A DNA stretch of 31,885 nt from DAIRUQ01 sp036803245 (GTDB lineage Bacteria > Chloroflexota > Anaerolineae > UBA1429). The translations under genes were made by a program, and so were the position numbers. Positions 17,061 through 25,000 of this stretch are shown here, piece after piece. The stretch spans positions 1 to 31,885 of the forward strand of contig DAIRUQ010000023.1 in NCBI GenBank assembly GCA_036803245.1. Direction: 5' to 3'. The notes under the pieces are model-generated. The model was given only the letters and a program-made list of their open reading frames with translations, was not told where the DNA came from and did not search any database. The first letter of the stretch is position 1, and the number at the start of each line of letters is the position of its first letter.

Positions 17061-17089
17061 ACTATAGCGTGAATTCCAGAGACCGTCTA
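17061..17089 (-). promoter_or_regulatory. promoter of the URO-D/Nif3 operon
   Basis: On the minus strand TAGACG (17089-17084) and TATAGT (17066-17061) are separated by 17 bases, about 33 bases before the ATG at 17027. It lies about 40 bases from the divergent Wood-Ljungdahl promoter. Confidence 0.55.
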
Positions 17090-17128
17090 GAGACGTCGAG
17101 GCACTGGTTAGCCCTCGATCATTTTGTG

Positions 17129-17156
17129 TTGACGTGCCTTCTGCGGCTGGTATAAT
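17129..17156 (+). promoter_or_regulatory. strong promoter of the Wood-Ljungdahl/Hdr operon
   Basis: TTGACG (17129-17134) and a perfect TATAAT (17151-17156) are separated by 16 bases. This is the best consensus match in the window. It heads a run of same-strand genes from 17298 past the window end with no convincing internal promoter or terminator seen. Confidence 0.75.
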
Positions 17157-17163
17157 GGCCCCT

Positions 17164-17297
17164 GTTGTGCCGGGGCCTGGCGATACGCAGCCGGGCCAGC
17201 GTACTCGGACTTTGGCGGGTGGCTCTGGACGGGCGCGGATTGCCTGTGCCCAGAAGGCCAGCCACCTGTCCATCAAGCGGAAAAGGCGCCCGACTCT
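17164..17297 (+). other. structured 5' leader of the Wood-Ljungdahl/Hdr operon
   Basis: About 134 bases lie between the predicted start site and the first ATG. Two hairpins can be drawn. An 8-pair stem joins 17174-17181 and 17190-17197. A longer one has GGTGG (17218-17222) plus CTGG (17225-17228) pairing with CCAG-CCACC (17258-17266), with an inner GGGC/GCCC. I see no U-tract and no match to a riboswitch class I know. It could be an attenuation or RNA-stability element, or just GC-rich sequence that folds by chance. Confidence 0.35.
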
Positions 17298-18338
17298 ATG
17301 GCATCTCGCCACACCGTTCTGGTTCTTGGCGGCGGCATCTCTGGCGTTACGGCGGCCATCTCATTGGCCCAACGAGGCGTCGCGGTGCATCTGCTCGAAC
17401 GAACCCCCAGGCTGGGGGGGAACGCCCTGCGGGTCTGCTGCAAGGCAATCGAGGGCGAGTGCCAGCTCTGCGGCGGCTGCTTGCTGGGTGACGCCCTGCA
17501 AGAGGTCGCCGAGGTCGAGAATATCACGGTCGAGACCAATGCCACCGTCACGCGTTGCGAGCGCGGGGACGGTGGTTTTGTGTATCAGACCAGTGGAAGC
17601 GTGCAGGACCGACGCGTCGACGCCGTAGTAGTGGCAACAGGTTTCCAGGACGTGGACGCGCGCACCAAGGGGCCGTACGGTTGGGGTCACTATGAGATGG
17701 TGGTGACCGGACGCGAAATGGAAGAGGCCCTGCTGACTCAAGGGCGTGATGCCTGGGATGAGCGCCTGGACCGCGGGGTGGCCTTTATCCAGTGCGTGGG
17801 TTCGCGCGACGAACACGCGGGCCGAGGTTACTGCTCGCAGGTGTGCTGCCGATACGCCATGCGGCTGGCGCGTTACCTGCAGTGGCGCCAACCCGATGTG
17901 TCGATCACGGTCTTCAAGATGGATATGCAGCACGGCGGCCGCGACACCTGGCCAGCGTGGGAGGGTGTTCGTGACGGCATTCGCTTTGTCTCGGGCCTGC
18001 CGGCAGTGATCCGCCGAGCGGCCGATGACCCGACCTTGGCAGAGTTCCTCATTGACGACACCACCGGCTGCGAGACGCGGCGGGAGACCTTTGGCCTGGT
18101 GGTTCTAGCCAACGGGATCGCGCCGCAGACCGATGCTGGCGCAGTGGCTGACCTTTTTGGGATGACGCGGGACTCGTATGGTTTTATAGCGACCGCCGAC
18201 GACGAGGTGAGCACACTGGAGCCGGGGGTCTTTGTGGCTGGCTGTTGCCAGGCGCCACGATCCATCGCCGCTTCTGCTTTTCACGCCGAGCAGGCGGTGG
18301 AGGCGTGTCTTGGCTATCTACAAGGGGCCCATGGGTGA
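17298..18338 (+). CDS. HdrA/QmoA-like FAD iron-sulfur protein
   Basis: The protein has 346 residues. The FAD fold begins with VLGGGISGVTAA (GxGxxG at 11-16), and the HdrA-type non-canonical 4Fe-4S motif is complete: C166, C179 and the pair C183-C184 (CVGSRDE then YCSQVCC). It lacks the N-terminal domain and ferredoxin domains of full-length HdrA and is similar in size to QmoA. A Cys-rich loop just after the first FAD motif (C47, C48, C55, C58, C61, as CCKAIEGECQLCGGC) could hold an extra cluster and replaces the DCSMC segment of the large HdrA downstream. It is the first gene of the operon and is joined by GTGA overlap to an HdrA-like ferredoxin protein. The predicted role is an electron-transfer flavoprotein in the methylene-THF reductase complex. 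Confidence 0.8.
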   Translation: MASRHTVLVLGGGISGVTAAISLAQRGVAVHLLERTPRLGGNALRVCCKAIEGECQLCGGCLLGDALQEVAEVENITVETNATVTRCERGDGGFVYQTSGSVQDRRVDAVVVATGFQDVDARTKGPYGWGHYEMVVTGREMEEALLTQGRDAWDERLDRGVAFIQCVGSRDEHAGRGYCSQVCCRYAMRLARYLQWRQPDVSITVFKMDMQHGGRDTWPAWEGVRDGIRFVSGLPAVIRRAADDPTLAEFLIDDTTGCETRRETFGLVVLANGIAPQTDAGAVADLFGMTRDSYGFIATADDEVSTLEPGVFVAGCCQAPRSIAASAFHAEQAVEACLGYLQGAHG

Positions 18339-19471
18339 GTGATTTAGATCGCATCGAGCCGAGAGTGATGGTGATCGGGGCCGGCGCCGACGCCCAGCGC
18401 GCGGTGGCGCTGATCGAGGCCGCGGGTCACGAGGTGGTGTCTGTGCCCCATACGGGCGCCAACGGCGACGAGAGGCCATCGGGCGCCTACGTTCTTGGGG
18501 CGGAAGGCCAGATCGGTGGGTTCTCGATTCGGTTGGCCGGCAGCTCTGATCCTCACGTGAGCGTGGGTGCCATCGTGGTGGCGTTGGGGAACCGGCGGGT
18601 GCGTCCGAGCTTGTCCCTACCCAAAGGCAGCCAACTGCCGGTGATGACGCCGGCGGCCTGGGCCGACAAGGTGCGTCGCGATCTGCGAGAAGCGTACCGC
18701 GTGGCGTGGGCTCGGAAGCGCGTGGTCGTCCTCCTTGACCATCCGGCTGACACCCCTAGGGAGACGGCCACCGAGGCGTTGCGGGCCGTCAAAAATGTGG
18801 TTGGCTGGGCCCACCCCGAGATCTATGTCTATTACCGCGACCTCCAGGTCGATACACACCAACTGGAGCGCTTGACCCGTGAGACCCGCGAGGCCGGCGT
18901 GGTCTACTGTCGCTATGACCAAATCGAGCTCGATGTGAGCGAGAACGGGGTGACGGTAGCCGTTGAGGAGGGCCAGCGCTGGGGCGATCTGTTGGTGGTG
19001 CCGGAGATCATCGAGCCGCCAGCGAGCGCCACGGACCTGGCGACGCGTTTGGGCATTCGCGTGGGCGAGGATGGGTTCCTCCAAGACGTGAACATGCGCC
19101 ATGTGGGCGCCGGGCAGACCGTGCGGCGAGGTATCTATGTGGCTGGGCGTTGCCACCTGGATGCCGACGCCGAGACCCAAGCTGCTGATGTCGAACGCGT
19201 GGTCGGGCGCGTTGTCGCGCTGCTGGATGGCGGCACGGTGCCGCTGCCCGAGCAGTATGCTGAGGTGACCTCGGAAGAGTGTATCCGGTGTCTGACCTGC
19301 ATCCGCACCTGCCCGCATCAGGCGGTGGAGCTGCGCAGCACTGAGACGGTAACGGCTGCGTATGTGGTGCCAGCGGCTTGCTGGGGATGTGGCATGTGTG
19401 TGGCCAACTGCCCGGTGCGAGCCATTGCGCTGGTGCCTGCTGTTGAGCTTGCCCCACAGGAGGCCGTGTGA
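18335..19471 (+). CDS. HdrA/QmoB-like protein with two ferredoxin clusters
   Basis: The protein has 378 residues from the GTG at 18335, which overlaps the previous stop and has AAGGGG upstream; a longer frame from 18245 lies inside the previous gene. It resembles the second half of HdrA. The Rossmann start is degenerate (VMVIGAGADAQRAV) and the CxnC-CC flavin-site cluster motif is absent. The C-terminus carries two classic 4Fe-4S sets: C316, C319, C322, C326 and C349, C352, C355, C359. With the next gene (MvhD-like) it corresponds to a QmoB protein split in two, since QmoB has an HdrA-like part followed by ferredoxin and MvhD-like parts. I infer an electron-wiring subunit; whether FAD still binds is doubtful. 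Confidence 0.75.
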   Translation: MSDLDRIEPRVMVIGAGADAQRAVALIEAAGHEVVSVPHTGANGDERPSGAYVLGAEGQIGGFSIRLAGSSDPHVSVGAIVVALGNRRVRPSLSLPKGSQLPVMTPAAWADKVRRDLREAYRVAWARKRVVVLLDHPADTPRETATEALRAVKNVVGWAHPEIYVYYRDLQVDTHQLERLTRETREAGVVYCRYDQIELDVSENGVTVAVEEGQRWGDLLVVPEIIEPPASATDLATRLGIRVGEDGFLQDVNMRHVGAGQTVRRGIYVAGRCHLDADAETQAADVERVVGRVVALLDGGTVPLPEQYAEVTSEECIRCLTCIRTCPHQAVELRSTETVTAAYVVPAACWGCGMCVANCPVRAIALVPAVELAPQEAV

Positions 19472-19872
19472 CCGAGACACGCGACACGTCCCCGATGATG
19501 GTGATCGGATGCGAACGCTCCGCCGGGGCGGCCCTGGCGCGGCTGGCCGATGAGGGCCGGGAACTGCCGCCCCATGTGCAGTGGCAGAGCGTCCCCTGCG
19601 GTGGTAGCATCGACGAGCTGATGATTCTCGAGGCCTTTGAGAACGGGGCCGAGCGGGTGATGGTGGTGTCGTGCGCCGCCGGTGCCTGCAACTCGTTGGT
19701 TGGTGATGAACGCGCGCGTCGGCGTACTGCCGCAGCGCGAGAGTTGCTCGAGTCGGTGGGCGTCAGTAGCTGGCGCCTGCGCTACGAGACCATGGCGCCG
19801 AACATGGGTAGTGACCTGTTGCGGTGGGTGGACGAGTTCGTCGCCCCGGAAGAGAGCATAGAGCAATCATGA
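19468..19872 (+). CDS. divergent MvhD-like iron-sulfur protein
   Basis: The protein has 134 residues from a GTG overlapping the preceding stop. It matches the MvhD/FlpD small-subunit fold but with a reduced cysteine set: C15 alone in the first motif (canonical members have CxxC), C44 in VPCGGS, and C69 and C74 in SCAAGAC (canonical GCHxGDC). Four cysteines remain, still enough for one 2Fe-2S cluster. It is closest in style to the MvhD-like tail of QmoB. It probably bridges the two upstream HdrA-like proteins and MetV/MetF. A second, canonical MvhD is encoded at 26515. Confidence 0.72.
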   Translation: MTETRDTSPMMVIGCERSAGAALARLADEGRELPPHVQWQSVPCGGSIDELMILEAFENGAERVMVVSCAAGACNSLVGDERARRRTAAARELLESVGVSSWRLRYETMAPNMGSDLLRWVDEFVAPEESIEQS

Positions 19873-20537
19873 TCGTAGCCGAGAGGAAACCGATCGCCGA
19901 GATTCTGGCCAACCTGAGGCAGGTTTCCAGCGTGGCGGTTGTGGGCTGTGATACGTGCGTGGCCGTGTGCATGGCTGGAGGCACCAAAGAGGTCGCTGTC
20001 CTGGGTGCGGCCCTGCGCTTGGCCGCCCGCCAAGAGGGGCGCGAGCAGCTAGTTACCGAGGCGTGCGTTGAGCGGCAGTGCGAGGTCGAGTTCAACGAAC
20101 CGTTGGCCGAGCTGGTGGCGAACCACGACGTGATCCTCTCCATGGCCTGCGGGGTGGGGGTACAGACCCTGGCGGAGCAGTACCCCTCCGCGGTCGTGTA
20201 CCCGGCACTCAACACCAAGTTCATGGGGCGTCCAGAGGAGCTGGGGACGTGGTCAGAGCGTTGCCTCGGCTGCGGCAACTGCGTCCTGGACAAGTTCGGA
20301 GGCGTGTGCCCCATCACGCGTTGCTCCAAGAACTTGCTGAATGGGCCCTGTGGCGGCTCTCAGGACGGAAAGTGCGAGGTCGATCCTAGCATTCCCTGCG
20401 CCTGGCAACTGATCTATGATCGGATGATGGCTATCGGCCAGGTGGAACGCCTCATGCGGGTAGAGCCCGCCAAGGATTGGACGACATCGCGAGATGGAGG
20501 GCCGCGCAAGGTGGTGCGAGAGGATATCGTCCCATGA
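19869..20537 (+). CDS. metV: MetV, methylene-THF reductase partner subunit
   Basis: The protein has 222 residues from the ATG overlapping the previous stop (ATGA). Cysteines are arranged as in MetV: C27, C30 and C34 (CDTCVAVCMAGG), C132, C135 and C138 (CLGCGNC), then C147, C152, C161 (LNGPCGG), C169 and C177. The C-terminal cysteine-rich part is the methylene-THF reductase C-terminal domain type. In acetogens such as Moorella thermoacetica MetV forms a complex with MetF and carries iron-sulfur and zinc sites that pass electrons to the MetF flavin. The gene overlaps metF by ATGA, which supports a 1:1 complex. Confidence 0.9.
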   Translation: MIVAERKPIAEILANLRQVSSVAVVGCDTCVAVCMAGGTKEVAVLGAALRLAARQEGREQLVTEACVERQCEVEFNEPLAELVANHDVILSMACGVGVQTLAEQYPSAVVYPALNTKFMGRPEELGTWSERCLGCGNCVLDKFGGVCPITRCSKNLLNGPCGGSQDGKCEVDPSIPCAWQLIYDRMMAIGQVERLMRVEPAKDWTTSRDGGPRKVVREDIVP

Positions 20538-21469
20538 AGTCTGGCTCCAAGCTTGAGCGATTGCTGGAGCAGGGCAGCTTTGTGGTGACGGCCGAGCTGG
20601 GCCCGCCCAAGGGACCGGATGTCTCGGTCGTTGACCGCAAGATCGAACTGCTGCGCAATGTGTGCGATGCTGTCAATGTGACCGACAACCAGACCGCCAT
20701 CGTGCGGCTGTGCAGCGCTGCGGCTTGCGCACGGCTCGTGGCGGCGGGCATCGAGCCGGTCATGCAGATGACGGCGCGCGACCGTAACCGGCTGGCTATT
20801 CAGGCCGATGTGTTCGGCGCGGTCAGCCAGGGTGTGCGGAACCTGCTCTGTCTCACGGGCGACCACCAGACCTTTGGCAACCATCCCCAAGCGCGCAACG
20901 TGTATGACCTTGACTCGGTCCAGATGATCGCCATGCTCAAGGGCATGCGCGATGAGGGGCATCTGCTGGGCGGCGAGGAAATCGAGGGAGAGGTGCCGCT
21001 CTTAATCGGCGGCGCGGCCAATCCCTTTGGCGATCCCTTTGAGATGCGCGTGATCCGCCTGGCGAAAAAGGTGGCGGCCGGCGTAGATTTCATCCAGACC
21101 CAGTGCATCTATGACATGCCGCGCTTTCGCGAATGGATGCATCGCGTCGTCGACCTCGGCCTACACGAGAGGGCGCACATCCTCGCCGGGGTCATGCCGC
21201 TCAAGTCGGCGGGCATGGCGCGCTATGTGGATTCCAGCGTGGCGGGTATCCGCATCCCAGATCCCATCATCAAGCGCATGGCTGGCGCCGGGCGGGGCAA
21301 GGCCGCCCGCGCAGAAGGCATCCGCATGTGTGCGGAGACGATTCAGGAGCTGCGCGAGATCGAGGGTGTGCGTGGCGTCCATATCATGGCCGTGGAATGG
21401 GAAGAGGCCATTGAGCCCATCGCCGCACAGGCGGGGCTACTACCGCGCCCGATCGCTGCTACGGCGTGA
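20534..21469 (+). CDS. metF: MetF, 5,10-methylenetetrahydrofolate reductase
   Basis: The protein has 311 residues from the ATG overlapping the metV stop. It has the barrel motifs of MTHFR: VVTAELGPPKG with the catalytic acid Glu21, NVTDNQ, LCLTGDHQ for folate/FMN binding, and FIQTQCIYD. It reduces methylene-THF to methyl-THF, the last methyl-branch step before transfer to the corrinoid protein. NADH oxidation in bacterial MetF proteins occurs at FMN, but enzymes with MetV usually take electrons from partner iron-sulfur proteins, here presumably the HdrC/HdrA/Flox genes that follow. It is separated from hdrC by 29 bases. Confidence 0.93.
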   Translation: MKSGSKLERLLEQGSFVVTAELGPPKGPDVSVVDRKIELLRNVCDAVNVTDNQTAIVRLCSAAACARLVAAGIEPVMQMTARDRNRLAIQADVFGAVSQGVRNLLCLTGDHQTFGNHPQARNVYDLDSVQMIAMLKGMRDEGHLLGGEEIEGEVPLLIGGAANPFGDPFEMRVIRLAKKVAAGVDFIQTQCIYDMPRFREWMHRVVDLGLHERAHILAGVMPLKSAGMARYVDSSVAGIRIPDPIIKRMAGAGRGKAARAEGIRMCAETIQELREIEGVRGVHIMAVEWEEAIEPIAAQAGLLPRPIAATA

Positions 21470-21498
21470 CGCGTGACCGGTGAGTGAGGGGGAGACTG

Positions 21499-21981
21499 AT
21501 GGCTGATTGGAACCGGACCTATGATGCAAACTTCAAGTATGACGTAGCCGCGCGCCCAGGCGGCGACCAGATCAAGGTCTGCTTTTCCTGTGGCACCTGC
21601 ACGGCTGGCTGTCCGGTTACCGATGTCGATGAACGTTTCAGCCCGCGCCGCATCATTCGACAGGTGCTGCTGGGGCAGCGGGCGGCGGTGCTCTCTAGCG
21701 AGCTGCTCTGGTATTGCGAGCGCTGCTATGCCTGCACGGCCTTTTGTCCCCAGAACGTCAAGTTTGGCGACATCATGGGGGCGTTGCGCGAGATGGCCGT
21801 CGACGAGGGCTATTGGCCACCCGAGTTCATCCAGCGCATCCGTGGGGTCGATCGCTTGGCACACAGCATTCGCCTCGATCTCGTACGAGCGGCGTTGGGA
21901 AGCGACGCCGATGCCGGTTCGGCCTCTATCGAGACTGCCGCACCGATCATCGAGGAAAAGATCAAGGGCACGTCCGTCTAG
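21499..21981 (+). CDS. hdrC: HdrC-type two-cluster iron-sulfur protein
   Basis: The protein has 160 residues. The ATG at 21499 is preferred over a GTG 15 bases upstream because AGGGGGAG stands in front of it. Two 4Fe-4S motifs are complete: C28, C31, C34, C38 (CFSCGTCTAGCP) and C73, C76, C79, C83 (CERCYACTAFCP), with the helical tail of HdrC (FGDIMGALREMA). In Hdr complexes HdrC passes electrons between HdrA and HdrB. No HdrB gene is seen here, so its partner may be MetV/MetF. Confidence 0.9.
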   Translation: MADWNRTYDANFKYDVAARPGGDQIKVCFSCGTCTAGCPVTDVDERFSPRRIIRQVLLGQRAAVLSSELLWYCERCYACTAFCPQNVKFGDIMGALREMAVDEGYWPPEFIQRIRGVDRLAHSIRLDLVRAALGSDADAGSASIETAAPIIEEKIKGTSV

Positions 21982-22008
21982 CAGATAGCACGTATTCAGA
22001 GGAAAGCC

Positions 22009-25000
22009 ATGGAGTCTCGGTTCGATCGGCAACCTGTAGGCGCCGTCTTGGTAGTGGGCGCGGGCATCGCTGGCATCCAGGCCTCTCTGGACCTGGCTGA
22101 CTCGGGGTACAAGGTCTTTCTGGTAGAGAGCTCGCCCGCCATCGGCGGGACCATGGCTCAGCTGGATAAGACGTTCCCCACCAATGACTGCTCCATGTGT
22201 ATCCTTTCGCCCAAGGTCGTCGAGTGTGCCCGGCACCTGAATGTCGAGCTGATGACCTGGTCAGAGCTCGAGTCCGTCCAGGGCGAGGCCGGCGACTTTT
22301 CGGTGCGTATTCGACACAAGCCTCGCTTTGTGGATCCGGATCGCTGCACCGGCTGCATGGAATGCACCAGCGTGTGCCCCATCCAGGTGCCTAACGCCTA
22401 CGACGAGGGCCTGGCCATGCGCAAGGCGATCTATCGCCCCTATCCGCAGGCAGTCCCCAACGTGACGGTTATCGACAAGCGTGGGACGTCGCCCTGCAAG
22501 GCGGCCTGCCCGGCTGGGACCAGCGCGCAGGGCTATATCGCGCTGATCGCCGAGGGGCGCTACGCCGAGGCGTTGGCCCTCTCGCGCAAAGCCAACCCGT
22601 TTACGGCCATCTGTGGGCGCGTGTGCTACCACCCCTGTGAGACGGCCTGCAACCGCCAGCTTTTGGGCGAGGAGCCGGTCTCGATCGCAGCGCTCAAGCG
22701 CTTTATGGCCGACTGGGCCCGCGAGCACGGTGACACCAAGGTCAAGCCGGTACCTGTGACCCGCGAGGAGCGCGTGGCGGTGGTGGGTGGCGGTCCGTGC
22801 GGCCTCACCGCAGCGCACGACTTGGCCCTCTTGGGCTATGCCGTGACGGTGTACGAGTCGCAGCCCAAGGCCGGCGGCATGCTGCGCTATGGCATCCCCG
22901 ACTATCGCCTGCCCCAGGACGTGCTGGACGAAGAGATCGCCCGCATTGCTGCCTTGGGCGTCGAGATTCGTACCAATGCGCCGGTTCACGACCTGGACGC
23001 TCTGCAGGCCGAGTATAACGCCGTCTTTGTCGCGGTGGGCGCCCATCGTGCGCCTGGCCTGCGCATCGAAGGCGAGGATCTTGGTGGCGTGCAGTCGGCC
23101 ATTGGCTTTCTCCATGCCGTCAACGCCGGCGAGCGGCCCAACGTGGGTCAGCGAGTGGTCGTGGTGGGGGGCGGCAACACCGCCATGGATGCCGCTCGCT
23201 GCGCCCGACGCCTGGGCGCCGAGGTGACCATCGCCTATCGCCGTTCGCGCGCCGAGATGCCCGCCTACGCCTTTGAGATTGAGGAGGCCGAAGCAGAGGG
23301 CATCGAGCTGAACCTGCTCACCAATCCGGTGCGCATTCTGGGCAAAGACGGCAAGGTCGCGGGCCTGGAGCTGGTACGCATGGAGCTGGGCGAGCCCGAC
23401 GCCAGCGGACGGCGGCGTCCACTGGAGGTGGAGGGCTCCAACTATACCGTGCAGGCCGATACGGTCGTCCTAGCCATCGGCCAGCAACCAGATGTCGACT
23501 TTCTCCCCGAGGACGTTCAGGTGAGTCGGTGGGGCACCATCGTCTATGACGAGGAGAGCTTGGTTACCACGCGCGAGGGCGTGTTCGCTGGTGGCGATGC
23601 CGCCACTGGACCACGCAGCGCCATCGAAGCGGTGGGGATGGCCCACCGCGCCGCAGAGGCGATTCACGGCTATCTCTCGGGCGAAGAGATCGAGCTCTTG
23701 GAGCGGATCGAGCCCGAGGACGTGGTGTTGCTCGATCACGCCGAGGTAGCGGACAAGCTGGCCAAGGGCACGGCGGTGCGGCGGCCGCGGGCGCATATGC
23801 CCGAGCTTGCCGCCGAGGAGCGCGTGCGCAGCTTTGCCGAGGTGGCCGCGTCCTTTACCGAGGCTGAGGCCCGCGCTGAGGCCGAGCGCTGCTTGGCCTG
23901 CGGCGTCTGCTCCGAGTGCTACCGCTGCGTCGAGGCCTGCAAGCCCGATGCTATCCGCCACAGCTTCAAGGACACGTACAGCGACCTGAATGTCGGGGCC
24001 ATCGTGCTGGCGACGGGGTTCGACGAGTTCGATCCATCGGTCAAGCACGAGCTGGGCTATGGTCGCCACAAGGACGTCATCACGAGCATCGAGTTCGAGC
24101 GGATTCTATCTGCCTCGGGACCGTATGCGGGGCATGTGCAACGGCCTTCCGATGGCAAGGCCCCCAAGCGGATCGCCTTCCTGCAGTGTGTCGGCTCGCG
24201 GGATGAACAGTGCGGCAACGGCTATTGCTCCTCGGTCTGCTGCATGTATGCCATCAAGGAAGCGGTCATTGCCAAAGAGCATAGCGCTGACGTCGAGCCC
24301 ACCATCTTTTTCATGGATATGCGTGCCTTTGGCAAGGATTTCGACAAGTACTATGAGCGGGCACGCGACGAGTATGGCGTACGCTTTGTGAGGTCGCGGG
24401 TGGGGCGTATCGACGAGGGGGAGGACGGGACGCTCGACCTGCTGTATGTGACCGAGGACGAGCACCATGTCCACGAGGCGTTTGATCTGGTGGTTCTCTC
24501 GGTGGGGCTGGAACCGTCCAAGGGCACCAGCGAGCTGATCCAGAAACTGGGCCTGCGATACACCGACGAGGGCTTTTGCCAGGTCGACGAGTTCCGTCCC
24601 TTGGCCAGCTCGCGGGAGGGCGTGTACGTCTGTGGCGCGGCCAGCGGCCCCAAGGACATTCCCGAGACGGTAGTGCAGGCCAGCGGGGCGGCCGCCGAGG
24701 CCGGTATGCTGCTGGCTCCGGCACGCAACTCGCTGACGGTTCGCAAGACGTACCCACCCGAGCGCGACATTACTGGCGATCCGCCGCGCGTGGGCGTGTT
24801 TGTCTGTCACTGTGGCATCAACATCGCCGGCACCGTGGACGTGGAGGAGGTTGAGGCCTATGCCGCCTCGCTGCCTTACGTCGTCTACGCCGGGCGCAAC
24901 CTGTTCACCTGCTCCCAAGATACGCAGGAGTCGATGAAGGACGTCATCGACGAGCACCAGATCAACCGCGTGGTGGTCTCCTCGTGCTCCCCGCGCACGC

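Noticed and set aside
17164..17297. A known folate (THF) or cobalamin riboswitch
   Set aside because: I could not match the leader to the conserved cores of these classes; only generic GC-rich hairpins are seen.
17028..17312. N-terminal extension of the URO-D family protein
   Set aside because: The extension would run across its own promoter and the divergent promoter and shows no conserved sequence; the ATG at 17027 has a strong ribosome site.
18245..18340. Frameshift splitting one long HdrA gene into the two genes at 17298 and 18335
   Set aside because: The first protein is complete at QmoA size, the second begins with its own Rossmann-like segment and ribosome site, and the GTGA overlap is the same as at other junctions in the operon.
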